DNA from: JAJDTT01 sp965116695
GTDB lineage: Bacteria; Acidobacteriota; UBA6911; RPQK01; JAJDTT01
DNA length: 64,000 bases
Assembly: GCA_965116695.1 (NCBI GenBank)
Contig: OZ220706.1
Coordinates: 868,001-932,000 of the forward strand
Direction of reading: 5' to 3'
Shown: positions 1-8,879 of the stretch, in pieces
Layout of the letters: every line of letters begins with the position of its first letter
Position numbering within the stretch: the stretch's first letter is position 1
Program-made: the position numbers and the translations under genes
Notes under the pieces: generated by a model
Told to the model about the DNA's origin: nothing
The model's input: the letters and a program-made list of their open reading frames with translations, nothing else
The model's database searches: none

Positions 1-667
1 GCCGGCCCTGTGGGTTCCCCGGGTAGACCACGGTCGGGCTCTGCGCATTCAGCACGCACCGGGTGTGGACATGTCCCAGGGCCCAATAGTCGATTCCCGT
101 GTCCGCCAGGTCGCTCAGCGTGCAGGGAGCGTAGGCCAGGTGGTTCGCGTCGTTGTCCACGTTCGCGTGCAGCAGACCGACGTTGAAAGATTGAGGATCC
201 ACCTGCCCCAGCCGGCGGACCAGGTTCTTCTTGACGTTGCGGGTCGGGTAGCTCACGCCGTGCACCACGGCGCGCCCGGGCTCGTCTTCGAAGACCTCCA
301 CCGCCTGGAATTTGGAGCCGAATCGATGACAGCTCGGCGGGTACCGCAGCCGGGCCTCCCATCCGTCCAGGGGATCATGGTTGCCATGGCAGACGAAGGA
401 ACGGATCCCGTTTTGGTGGAGCCGGTCGAGCCCTTCGATGAACCGGCGCTGAGCGCTGAGACTGCGGTCGGCTCCGTCGTAGACGTCCCCCGCAATGAGC
501 AGAGCCTCAACTCCCTCGGTGATGCAGAGATCGACGATATTCTCGTAGGCCTCGAACGTCGCTTGCCGTAGGCTCTCGGCCACCTGCTCCGGAACGCTGG
601 ACTTCAAACCGGTGAAGGGACTGTCCAGATGCAGGTCGGCGGAGTGTACGAAGCGAAACGGCTTCAC
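1..667 (-). CDS. SbcD/YhaO-like metallophosphoesterase (DNA repair exonuclease), partial
   Basis: The window cuts off the C-terminal part; 222 residues are visible. They carry the calcineurin-type metallophosphoesterase signature: DLHLD at residues 11-15, GDVYD at 60-64, GNHD at 95-98, and a late GHVH motif near the cut end. In this family these residues bind two Mn ions that cut phosphodiester bonds, usually as the nuclease half of an SbcCD/YhaO-YhaN-type DNA repair pair. The start is taken as GTG at 667, because an in-frame TGA lies about 12 codons upstream and no ATG is available between them. The partner ATPase would be expected beyond the window start; it is not seen here. Family call is firm, the exact subfamily is not. 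Confidence 0.85.
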   Translation of the reverse strand, partial: MKPFRFVHSADLHLDSPFTGLKSSVPEQVAESLRQATFEAYENIVDLCITEGVEALLIAGDVYDGADRSLSAQRRFIEGLDRLHQNGIRSFVCHGNHDPLDGWEARLRYPPSCHRFGSKFQAVEVFEDEPGRAVVHGVSYPTRNVKKNLVRRLGQVDPQSFNVGLLHANVDNDANHLAYAPCTLSDLADTGIDYWALGHVHTRCVLNAQSPTVVYPGNPQGR

Positions 668-748
668 GGTGCTGTGGATGAAGAGAGGTTTTTGCCCCGT
701 TCAGTGTAGCCGAAGCTCACGGCAGTCCGCCAATACTCGAAAGGCAGG

Positions 749-2074
749 TCAAGGCGCCGCACCGATGGCGTAGAGGTGTTTTTCGCCCCGCAGAAAGAGT
801 TGGCGACCCGCCAGAGCCATCGAGGCGTTGAAGCGGTCCTCCAACTGATTGACCGCCAGCGCACGGGGCGCGTCCTCATGACTCAGCACCAGGGTCGCTC
901 CCTTCAGGTCCGTCACGTAAATCCTTCCGCCGGCCGCCACCGGTGAGGCGTAGACGTTGCCGATCCCGCCCAGCCGCATCGGACCGGGCCGGTCCTGCCC
1001 GGTCCGGGCCTCGACACGGGTCAATACGCTCTGGTAGTGCGCCAAAAAATACAGGATGCCGTCATACAGCAAGGGTGAGGGAACGTACGGTGTGGTCCGT
1101 CGCCGAGTCCACGGCACCCGGTCCGTTCCCGTAACGTCTCCCCGGGCGCCGTCCAGGTGAATCGCCAGCAGGACACGCTTTTCGTAGCTGCTTCCCACGA
1201 AGGCCATTCCGTCGCCCGCCACGGGAGAGGCCACGATATTGGCGGCCAGGCCGCCGCACTCCCAGATCACCTCGCCCGTTTCCAGATCGTATCCGCGAAC
1301 CCGGCTGGTGCCGGCGACGATGACCTGAACCCCGCCGTCCTGCTCGACGGCAATGGGAGTCGCCCAAGAGGTCACCTCGTTGCGGGGGATCTTCCAGCGT
1401 TCTTTTCCGGTCCGCTTGTCCAGGGCGACGACGAAGGATTGGCCTTCGTGGTCCCAGTTGACGACCAACGTCTCGCCGTGCAGAACCGGAGAGCTCCCTT
1501 CCCCATGGCCGTGTTTGGTCCGCATCACGCCCAGTTGCTTCTTCCACTGCACCTCGCCGTCCGGACTCAGACAGTAGATCCCCTGGGAGCCGAAGTAGGC
1601 CAGGACGCGCTGACCGTCGGTCAGCGGTGAGGCGGAGGCCAGACTCGACGTGTAGTGCCCTCCCTCGTGGGGAAGGCTGGTGCGCACGGTTCGTTCCCAC
1701 ACCACGTCTCCGCTGCCGCGGTCCAGAGCCAGCATCACGAAGGCTTGCCGGTGGGTCACGGGAAGGTTTCCATGGGAGCCGGGCGCGTCGTCGTAGGTGG
1801 GGTCGAGAGCCTCTCCCACGGGAACGGCGGCCGTCACATAGATCCGGTTTCCCCAGACGATGGGCGTCGAGTGCCCGAGTCCCGGAAGCGCCTTCTTCCA
1901 GAGGAGGTTCCGGGATTCGCTCCACTCGACCGGCGGATCGGCTTCAGGCCCGACTCCGGTTCCCAGAGGCCCTCTCCATTGAGGCCAGTAGCGGACTGCC
2001 TCCCCCGAATTCCGGTCTTCGCCCCAGGCAACGGAAAGGAGCAGAAAAAAGATCGCCAAGGCCGTTCGGATCAT
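749..2074 (-). CDS. Secreted PQQ-binding-like beta-propeller protein
   Basis: A 441-residue protein with an N-terminal signal peptide (about residues 1-18, ending near VAWG). The rest is built from repeated blades of the pyrrolo-quinoline-quinone-like propeller type, with recurrent WR/W-K strands and motifs such as HSTPIVWG, GSSPVLHGE and VIWECGG. The family includes BamB-like scaffold proteins and quinoprotein-like domains; no catalytic residues can be assigned, so it is probably a periplasmic or outer-membrane scaffold. It is clearly paralogous to the gene at 30186-31619, sharing blade motifs HSTPI, GEG(S/T)(S/A)PVLHG and WECGG. It lies 25 bp downstream of the DUF1501 gene on the same strand and may be co-transcribed with it. 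Confidence 0.85.
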   Translation of the reverse strand: MIRTALAIFFLLLSVAWGEDRNSGEAVRYWPQWRGPLGTGVGPEADPPVEWSESRNLLWKKALPGLGHSTPIVWGNRIYVTAAVPVGEALDPTYDDAPGSHGNLPVTHRQAFVMLALDRGSGDVVWERTVRTSLPHEGGHYTSSLASASPLTDGQRVLAYFGSQGIYCLSPDGEVQWKKQLGVMRTKHGHGEGSSPVLHGETLVVNWDHEGQSFVVALDKRTGKERWKIPRNEVTSWATPIAVEQDGGVQVIVAGTSRVRGYDLETGEVIWECGGLAANIVASPVAGDGMAFVGSSYEKRVLLAIHLDGARGDVTGTDRVPWTRRRTTPYVPSPLLYDGILYFLAHYQSVLTRVEARTGQDRPGPMRLGGIGNVYASPVAAGGRIYVTDLKGATLVLSHEDAPRALAVNQLEDRFNASMALAGRQLFLRGEKHLYAIGAAP

Positions 2075-2099
2075 AGCTACCTGCGGGGACGAAGGGGCC

Positions 2100-3530
2100 T
2101 CACGCCAGGATTTCCTGGATGACTCTCCCGCCCACGTCGGTCAGGCGAAAGTCGCGTCCCTTGAAGCGGAAGGTCAGACGCGTGTGGTCGAACCCCAGGA
2201 GATGCAGGATCGTGGCCTGAAGGTCGTGCACGTGAATGGAATTCTCCACGATGTGGAATCCCAGATCGTCGGTGCGGCCGATGGTCCGGCCGACCTTGAG
2301 GCCTCCCCCCGCCAGCCACATGGTGAAGGCCTGGGGGTGGTGGTCCCGGCCCATTTTCCGGCCCAGCGCCACGTTGCTTTCCACCATGGGCGTCCGGCCG
2401 AACTCGCCTCCCCAGATCACCAGGGTCCGCTCCAGCAGTCCTCGTTGCTTCAGGTCCCTGACCAGAGCCGCCGAGGCCCGGTCGGTGAGTCCACACTGCC
2501 GGATCAGACCTCCCCTGACGTCGGAGTGGTGGTCCCAGCCGGAATGATACACGTTGACGAATCGGACTCCCCGCTCCACCAGCCGCCGCGCCAGCAGGCA
2601 GTTGACGGCGAACGATGGCTCTCCGACCTCGGCCCCGTACATTTCCAGCGTCGCCGGACTCTCCTGCGACAGGTCCATGAGTTCGGGGGCGCTGCTCTGC
2701 ATCCGGTAGGCCATTTCGTAAGATCCGATGCGGGTGGAGATCTCCGGATCGCCGATGATGCCGGCGTGGTGCCGGTTGAGATTCCGCAGCAGATCGAGCG
2801 AATCGCGCTGTAGGCGGTCATCGAACCCGGGAGGATTGCTCACGTTCAGAACCGGATCTCCCTGGGACCGGAACGGCACTCCCTGAAACGTCGTCGGCAG
2901 GAACCCGCAACTCCAGTTGGCCTGTCCTCCGCTGGTGCCGTTTCCCGTGCTCAGGACGACGAAGCCCGGAAGGTCCTCAGCTTCGCTTCCCAGGCCGTAA
3001 GTGACCCACGAACCCAGGCTGGGATGCCCTGATTGAGAAGTGCCCGTATTCATGAAGATCTGGGCCGGGGCATGGTTGAAGACGTCGGTCGTCATGGACT
3101 TGATGAAGACCAGGTCGTCCGCGACCGCGGCGGTCCGGGGAATGATCTCCGAGAGCTCGGCTCCCGATTGTCCGTGGCGTTTGAAGGAAAAACGGGAGGC
3201 CATGAGGTTGGCGTCCCGTTCGATGAAAGCGTAACGCTGGTCGCGGACCACCTTCTGGGGAACCGACGTTCCGTCGTACTTGAGGAGTTCGGGCTTGTAA
3301 TCGAAGAGGTCGAGCTGGCTCGGCGCTCCGGCCATGAACAGGAAGATCACCCGGTCCACGCGGGGCGCATGGTGGGGCCGCCGCGCAAGGTGAGGAAGGG
3401 ACCGCTCCGGACTGGCAGACAGCCCGCCGCGCCCCGCCAGCAGGGCGGTCAGGGCGATCTTCCCCAGGCCGACCCCGCATTCCCGGAACAGGTGTCTTCT
3501 GGTCAGGTCCCGCAGCCAACGATCCCGCAC
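2100..3530 (-). CDS. DUF1501 domain-containing protein
   Basis: A 476-residue protein of the DUF1501 family, abundant in Planctomycetes, Verrucomicrobia and Acidobacteria and usually paired with a PSD1/cytochrome protein as here. The N-terminus has a twin-arginine-like stretch (LTRRHLFREC) followed by a hydrophobic helix, suggesting export. Conserved parts include FLFMAGAPSQLDLFDYKP near residue 60 and the C-terminal segments GGEFGRTPM, GRDHHP and HVHDLQATILHLLG, which resemble the alkaline-phosphatase/sulfatase-like fold. The open frame runs further upstream but through antisense of the neighbour. The start is placed at GTG 3530, 5 bp after the upstream stop and preceded by AAGGAG. Function is unknown. 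Confidence 0.85.
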   Translation of the reverse strand: MRDRWLRDLTRRHLFRECGVGLGKIALTALLAGRGGLSASPERSLPHLARRPHHAPRVDRVIFLFMAGAPSQLDLFDYKPELLKYDGTSVPQKVVRDQRYAFIERDANLMASRFSFKRHGQSGAELSEIIPRTAAVADDLVFIKSMTTDVFNHAPAQIFMNTGTSQSGHPSLGSWVTYGLGSEAEDLPGFVVLSTGNGTSGGQANWSCGFLPTTFQGVPFRSQGDPVLNVSNPPGFDDRLQRDSLDLLRNLNRHHAGIIGDPEISTRIGSYEMAYRMQSSAPELMDLSQESPATLEMYGAEVGEPSFAVNCLLARRLVERGVRFVNVYHSGWDHHSDVRGGLIRQCGLTDRASAALVRDLKQRGLLERTLVIWGGEFGRTPMVESNVALGRKMGRDHHPQAFTMWLAGGGLKVGRTIGRTDDLGFHIVENSIHVHDLQATILHLLGFDHTRLTFRFKGRDFRLTDVGGRVIQEILA

Positions 3531-3535
3531 TCCAT

Positions 3536-6500
3536 CTACTCCTTGGTAATGGTCCGGTCGAGGTTCAACAGCACCCGCGCCACCGCCGTCCAGGCGAGCA
3601 GTTCCTCCCGGTTCACGCCCTCCGGAACGGGTCCCATCTCCGACGCTTGAGCCTGAGTCAGGCCACCGGCCCGAATCCGATCCATTTGAGCCTTGTAGTA
3701 GGACCGGATCTGGTCCGACTCGAAGCGGTCCGGCGGCCGGGAGAGGCATCGCCGGAAAGCATAGTCGATCCGTCCCGTTTCCGGCACGTCTTGCAGGATC
3801 CGGAGAGCGAATCCCCGGGCCGCCTCCACGAACACCGGGTCGTTGAGCAGCGTCAGGGCCTGCAGCGGCGTGTTGGAGCGTTCCCGGCGAAGACAGGCGG
3901 TCTCCCCCTGGGGTGCGTCGAAGGTGGTGAAAGCGGGATAGGGAACGGTCCGCTTCCAGAAGGTATAAAGTCCCCGCCGATACCGGTCCTCGCCCTCGCT
4001 CACCTCCCACTTCTTCTCGCCGAAGATCAGATCCGCCACCCCGGCGGGCTGGAGAGGAAATACGCTGGGACCTCCGACTTTTTGGCTCAACAGTCCACCC
4101 GCGGCCAGGGCGATGTCCCGAATCGTTTCCGCCTTGACGCGAAATCGCGCCGCCCGTGCGTACAGGGCATTCTCCGGGTCCTTTTCCAGCAACTCCGGCG
4201 CCACTCTCGACGATTGCCGGTAGGTGGAAGACAGGACGATCTGCCGGTGCATCGCCTTCATGCTCCAACCCTGCGCCATGAATTCGACCGCCAGCCAATC
4301 CAGCAACCCCGGATGGGAGGGACGGCTGCCCCGTAGACCAAAATCGTTGATGGTGGTCACGAGTCCCCGCCCGAAGTAGCTGGACCAGAGGCGATTCATG
4401 ACGACCCGGGCCAGCAACGGATTCTCCCGGCTGACCAGCCAGCGGGCGAAGGAGAGCCGGTCCCGGCCCGTGTCCGCCGGCCAGGGATGGAGCACGGCCG
4501 GGACTCCCGGACTCACCTGTTCTCGAGGCTCGAGAAATTCCCCGCGATGACGGCCTCGGGTGGTCCGTGGACTGGCGCGCTCCGCCATGACCAGAGTCGT
4601 GGGGTGGCGGGGCATCGACTTCCGGAGCGCGTTGATCTCCTGCTGCTCCTTCCGGAGTTCCGGAGCCACCGAAAGGAAGTGCCGGAGGAGAGCCTCCCGG
4701 TCATCGGGCGCCGCGGAACCAGGCGAAGCCGACAGGATCGACTCGATCCGCAACGGCAGACCCGTACTCGACAGGGGAGATTCGCCGGCCGACAGAGATA
4801 CTCGAAAACGCCCGATGGTATGGGTGTGAATGTGGTTCTGGACCAGGTTCACCTTGAGCCGCTCGCCGGCGGTCAGTATGACCGGTTTCTTGAACTCGTA
4901 GACGATGCTCTGCGGCATCCCCCGGTCCCGGTCGGGGGACCAGCCGGTCTGCGCGTCGCCGTCCAGGGTCATGCCCGGATGCAAGTGGCGATGAAACGAA
5001 TCCGCGGTGGCTCGCCGGAAGGGGTGTGGGGTCGATCCCTCCGGCGCAGAGGCGGAAACACTCTGGACCATGACCTCGCTGAGCATGAAGTTGCCCTCTT
5101 CCAGGACGGTCCCGCGGCCCGGGCCTCCTCCGGGTAGACTCTCATGACCCAGGAATTCGATCCGCAGGCCCGTGACGGTGGGAAGACCCGGTTCGACCTC
5201 CAACGAATACGTGTCCGAATTGGGATGGTTCCCGCTCACCAGAACCGACTCATCTTCCAGCACGGTGAGCGTCGCCGATTTCTCGGAGACCAGCTTCAGA
5301 GGACGGCGCACCGACCAGGATCGCACCAGCCGGCGAGCCTCCTTCTTCCAGGCCTCGTATTTCTCCCTCAGGTGCCGGCCGCGTTGTTCCTGCTCCGGAA
5401 GATCGGGATGGTAATAGGTCCGATGCTCCTGCCCCGGGGAGATCCGGAACCGGCCCAGGTTTTTTCCGCGCCCGGCCAGTTGCTTGACGGTGACGACCAG
5501 ATCCTCCCCGGAGGCCAGACGCAGAGGCTCCTCCAGGCGGAAGACGGCGCTGTGGTGGCCGTAAGTCCTGGACAGCCCCCAGCCCGTCTCGGGATCGCCG
5601 TCCAGAGCCTTGGAGACCTCGAAGCCCTCGCGCGACAGGGTCGCAGTCGGTTCTCCCAGGACCAACCGGCGCAGCGCGCCGTCGCCCCGGTCCTTCACAT
5701 GCAGTTCGATTTCCGAGAGAACGGCCTCCCCTTTTTCCCCGCGTCCCGGACCCTGAGGCGAGCCGGCCGGGTCATGAAAGACTTCGAGCCGGATCTGGTC
5801 CACCGCCGTCGCCGGGCGGGCGACCCACCGATAGGTCTCCTGCTCCGGATTCGGGCCCGAAGCTTCGATGGAACCGTCCGGGTGCCGGGTGAGGCGCGCG
5901 CCTCCCGACGAAGTCACGCCGCGAGGCGGCGTGGTGTCCCAGACGCTCGGAAGGCCATACGGTGGAAATTTTGCGGAGAGCTGAGACTCCAGGGAGCGGA
6001 TTCGGTCCTGGATCTCTTTTCGCTTCTTGGCGACCCTCCCGTCCGGAATCTTCATTTCCGGTTCGTCGGCGTTGTTCAGAAAGGCGAGAACCCCGTAGTA
6101 CTCCGACTGGGTGATGGGGTCGTACTTGTGGTCGTGGCACTGGGCGCAGGCCAGTGTCAGACCCAGAAACGCCGACGCGGTCGTGTTGACCCGGTCCACC
6201 ACGGAGGCGAACCGGAACTCCTCCACGTCGATTCCGCCCTCCTCGTTGAGCATGGTGTTGCGGTGGAATCCGGTGGCGGTCCGCTCTTCCGGACCGCCGC
6301 CGGGAAGCATGTCCCCCGCCAGTTGATCCACCACGAAGCGGTCGAATGGAAGGTCTCTGTTCAGCGCCCGGATCACCCAGTCGCGATACGGCCAAATGGA
6401 GCGGACCCGGTCCTTCTCGAACCCGTTCGTATCCGCATACCGAGCCACGTCCAACCAGTCGCGGGCCCAACGCTCACCGAAACGCGGCGACGCCATCAAC

Positions 6501-7156
6501 CGGTCCACCATCCGCTCGTAAGCGCCTGAATCGTCGTCTCCCAGGAACCGGTCCAGCTCCGCAAGAGTGGGAGGCAACCCGATGAGGTCCAGGTGAACGC
6601 GGCGCGCCAGGGTCGCCCGCGACGCCTCCGGCGAGGGGCTCAGACGCTCGGCATCAAGCCGTTCCAGGATGAAACTGTCGATGGGATTCCGGACCCATTC
6701 CCGGGGGTCCCGGGAGGGCAGCGCAGGACGCTGCGGCCGGACGAACGCCCAGTGGTCCCGATCCCCGGATGCCTTCCCCTCGGGCCATTCGGCCCCCTGG
6801 TCGATCCAACGCCGGATGAGTTCGATCTCGCTTCCGGGAAGCGGGTCGGCGAAGGCCGGCATTCGCCGGATGCCGGAGGAATCGCTTGCGGTCAACACTT
6901 GGATCAGAAAACTCTCCCGGCTACGCCCGGGCACGATGGGCGCCCGCCCCGACGCCCCGCCCTGCCAGGCCGCCTTCCGGGAATCCAGCCGCAACCCGCC
7001 CGACTGGACGCGCTCCCCGTGGCAGGCGTGGCAGTTCTCAATGAGGATGGGCTTCACGTCGCGGATGAAATCGACTCGTTCGGGCGGTGTTCCGGCTCCC
7101 GCGGACCCCAAAGCGAGAATCAGGGGAAGGCTGGGGAAAAACCGGCTCAGAGGCAT
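3536..7156 (-). CDS. PSD1 / Planctomycete cytochrome C protein with DUF1549 and DUF1553
   Basis: A 1206-residue secreted protein. After a signal peptide comes a Planctomycete-type cytochrome c domain with one CHACH haem-binding motif in the stretch ENCHACHGE (about residues 40-50). A DUF1549 region follows (FGERWARDWLDVARYADTNG, then CAQCHDHKYDPI, a second CxxCH), and a C-terminal DUF1553 region (RVVMNRLWSSYFGRGLV, SSTYRQSS, ETACLRRERSNTPLQAL). A discoidin/sugar-binding-like insert lies between the two. Such proteins are thought to act in periplasmic degradation of complex polymers, but no reaction is proven. The start is ATG 7156, which opens directly onto the signal peptide; a longer frame begins at 7204. 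It is the upstream member of a pair with the DUF1501 gene. Confidence 0.9.
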   Translation of the reverse strand: MPLSRFFPSLPLILALGSAGAGTPPERVDFIRDVKPILIENCHACHGERVQSGGLRLDSRKAAWQGGASGRAPIVPGRSRESFLIQVLTASDSSGIRRMPAFADPLPGSEIELIRRWIDQGAEWPEGKASGDRDHWAFVRPQRPALPSRDPREWVRNPIDSFILERLDAERLSPSPEASRATLARRVHLDLIGLPPTLAELDRFLGDDDSGAYERMVDRLMASPRFGERWARDWLDVARYADTNGFEKDRVRSIWPYRDWVIRALNRDLPFDRFVVDQLAGDMLPGGGPEERTATGFHRNTMLNEEGGIDVEEFRFASVVDRVNTTASAFLGLTLACAQCHDHKYDPITQSEYYGVLAFLNNADEPEMKIPDGRVAKKRKEIQDRIRSLESQLSAKFPPYGLPSVWDTTPPRGVTSSGGARLTRHPDGSIEASGPNPEQETYRWVARPATAVDQIRLEVFHDPAGSPQGPGRGEKGEAVLSEIELHVKDRGDGALRRLVLGEPTATLSREGFEVSKALDGDPETGWGLSRTYGHHSAVFRLEEPLRLASGEDLVVTVKQLAGRGKNLGRFRISPGQEHRTYYHPDLPEQEQRGRHLREKYEAWKKEARRLVRSWSVRRPLKLVSEKSATLTVLEDESVLVSGNHPNSDTYSLEVEPGLPTVTGLRIEFLGHESLPGGGPGRGTVLEEGNFMLSEVMVQSVSASAPEGSTPHPFRRATADSFHRHLHPGMTLDGDAQTGWSPDRDRGMPQSIVYEFKKPVILTAGERLKVNLVQNHIHTHTIGRFRVSLSAGESPLSSTGLPLRIESILSASPGSAAPDDREALLRHFLSVAPELRKEQQEINALRKSMPRHPTTLVMAERASPRTTRGRHRGEFLEPREQVSPGVPAVLHPWPADTGRDRLSFARWLVSRENPLLARVVMNRLWSSYFGRGLVTTINDFGLRGSRPSHPGLLDWLAVEFMAQGWSMKAMHRQIVLSSTYRQSSRVAPELLEKDPENALYARAARFRVKAETIRDIALAAGGLLSQKVGGPSVFPLQPAGVADLIFGEKKWEVSEGEDRYRRGLYTFWKRTVPYPAFTTFDAPQGETACLRRERSNTPLQALTLLNDPVFVEAARGFALRILQDVPETGRIDYAFRRCLSRPPDRFESDQIRSYYKAQMDRIRAGGLTQAQASEMGPVPEGVNREELLAWTAVARVLLNLDRTITKE

Positions 7157-7356
7157 GTGCAACCCGTAATCGAGATCATCACACACTCGACCGAAGCGTT
7201 CCAATGGTCGACCCGGCGACGCGGCGGCGGGGGATGAATTGTCGATCCTGCATCCCCGTTTCGGAAGAATATCGTACTATTTTCGCGGGAAACCCAGGCT
7301 TGGCGCGCCGGCTGGGTGGAGAAGAACATCAACATCGTCTTGGGGAGCGGAATTCA

Positions 7357-8313
7357 GTGATTTCGAGATGCCTGCGGCTTCACCTGGCCGCCATACTCCT
7401 CCTGTCCATGGGGAAATGGGCGCAAGCCGGAGCCAAGCTGAAGCCCGAAGCGGTCCACGGCTTCGACCGGTATGTCCAGGACCTGGAGACGAGTTTCGAA
7501 AAACGGTTCAGCGGTGAAATGCTGTTCCTGTGGTCCGACCGGAAGCCCGAACATCGGGCCGCCATGAAGCGGGGCCAGATCCTGATCGACGAACTGAAAG
7601 ACCTGCCTGAAGTCCCGGGCGCCAGGATCCACGTCTGGCTGGGCGCCGTTTTCATTCCCGGCGCCGTATCCGCCGACGTCCTGTCGGTGCTGATGGATTT
7701 CGACCGCCACCGGGAATGGTACCCGGAGGTTCTGGATTCCAGACTCCTGAGTCGCGACGGGTACAGTCTCCGAGGGTACCAGCGCCTCAGAATGAAGAAG
7801 ATCCTGACCGTGATCTTCAACACCGAACACGAAGTCGTCTATTCGCAGGTGTCCCCGAAACGCTGGCGGGGCGTGTCGCGCAGCACCAGAATCGCCGAGG
7901 TCAAGGATGCGGGAAAGCCCAAGGAGCGGGAATTGCCGGTCGGCGACGACCGGGGTTTCATGTGGCGACTGAATGCCTATTGGCACCTGGAAGAGAGGGA
8001 GGGCGGGGTGGCCGCCGAGTGTTGGGCCGTTTCTCTCTCCAAGAAGATTCCCTTTGCGCTCCGCTGGATGCTCAGACCGCTGGTGACCAGCGTCCCCCGC
8101 CAGGCTCTCCGGAACACCCTGCGCGGCACTCGCCAAGCCGTGCTGGACGGACTCCGGGGCGGAGCGAGCCATATCGGACAATGGGTCGATTGGGCGTATT
8201 TCCGCCGTGAAGGAAGATCCCGCGCGGCGGCGGTCACAGCGGCTGATATGATGCCCGCGGGCCGCCGGTTCGAATGGCGCCGCACGCCACCGACCCCCGG
8301 CCTGCAGGAGTAA
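7357..8313 (+). CDS. Secreted START/polyketide-cyclase-like lipid-binding protein (paralogue 1)
   Basis: A 318-residue protein with an N-terminal signal peptide (VISRCLRLHLAAILLL...). The body resembles the START/SRPBCC helix-grip fold, with a characteristic block MDFDRHREWYPEVLDSRLL followed by FNTEHEV and DRGFMWRLNAYWHLEE. The open frame extends upstream to 7087, but GTG 7357 is chosen because GGGGAG lies about 10 bp before it and the signal peptide begins there. It has a clear paralogue at 11712-12602 with the same block order. The stop overlaps the start of the sigma factor (TAATG), so the genes are probably co-transcribed. Ligand and role are not known; binding of a lipid or other hydrophobic molecule is inference from the fold. 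Confidence 0.7.
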   Translation: MISRCLRLHLAAILLLSMGKWAQAGAKLKPEAVHGFDRYVQDLETSFEKRFSGEMLFLWSDRKPEHRAAMKRGQILIDELKDLPEVPGARIHVWLGAVFIPGAVSADVLSVLMDFDRHREWYPEVLDSRLLSRDGYSLRGYQRLRMKKILTVIFNTEHEVVYSQVSPKRWRGVSRSTRIAEVKDAGKPKERELPVGDDRGFMWRLNAYWHLEEREGGVAAECWAVSLSKKIPFALRWMLRPLVTSVPRQALRNTLRGTRQAVLDGLRGGASHIGQWVDWAYFRREGRSRAAAVTAADMMPAGRRFEWRRTPPTPGLQE

Positions 8314-8879
8314 TGGCAGTGCCTGACAATCCCCGGGCAATGGCGCGGCTGGTCCGCGAGTCCAGATCCGGAGACGCGGACGCCCTTTCTCAACTCTTCC
8401 CCGTCGTTTACCAGGAGTTGAGAAGGTTGGCCGGAAACTACATGCGCCGGGAAGCCCGCCAGACGCTGCCCGCCACGGCCCTGGTCCACGAAGCGTACCT
8501 TCGACTCCTCGGCGAAAAGCAGGTGCATTGGAAGGACAGGGCTCATTTGCTGGGTATCGCGGCCCGTTCCATGCGGCAGATCCTGGTGGAACGGGCACGA
8601 GCGAGAAAGGCCCGGAAGCGGGGCGGCGGGCAACCTGCGGTGACCCTCATCGACGAGACGCTGGGCCGGGACCCGCGATCCATCGATTTCATGGCTCTGG
8701 ACCAGGCACTGCGGGCTCTCGCCGAGTTGGATCCGAAACAGGCCCAACTGGTCGAGCTCAGATTCTTCGGCGGCCTGACAGTGGCGGAAACCAGCGAGGT
8801 CATGGGCATCTCCCCTGCCACCACCAAACGCTGGTGGGCGCTCTCCCGAGCTTGGTTGCGGCGCGAGTTGAACGCGTGA
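8313..8879 (+). CDS. ECF-type RNA polymerase sigma factor (TIGR02999-like)
   Basis: A 188-residue sigma factor. Region 2 (LFPVVYQELRRLAGNYMRREA) and region 4 (LVELRFFGGLTVAETSEVMGISPATTKRWW) are both present, including the helix-turn-helix. The linker with TALVHEAYLRLL and WKDRAHLLGIAARSMRQILVERAR is diagnostic of the TIGR02999 group common in Acidobacteria and Planctomycetes. ATG 8313 is preferred over an upstream ATG at 8274 because CAGGAG lies 2-8 bp before it and it overlaps the preceding stop. No anti-sigma factor is adjacent; the membrane kinase overlaps its end by 4 bp (GTGA), suggesting phosphorylation-linked control of the pair. Confidence 0.92.
   Translation: MAVPDNPRAMARLVRESRSGDADALSQLFPVVYQELRRLAGNYMRREARQTLPATALVHEAYLRLLGEKQVHWKDRAHLLGIAARSMRQILVERARARKARKRGGGQPAVTLIDETLGRDPRSIDFMALDQALRALAELDPKQAQLVELRFFGGLTVAETSEVMGISPATTKRWWALSRAWLRRELNA

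Noticed and set aside
65..571. Plus-strand 168-residue open frame
   Set aside because: It is antisense to the SbcD/YhaO-like gene, whose motifs (GDVYD, GNHD) are clear on the other strand.
3530..4298. Upstream extension of the DUF1501 frame to 732 residues
   Set aside because: The extra part overlaps the end of the cytochrome/DUF1553 gene and has no homology pattern; a GTG with AAGGAG sits right at the DUF1501 start.
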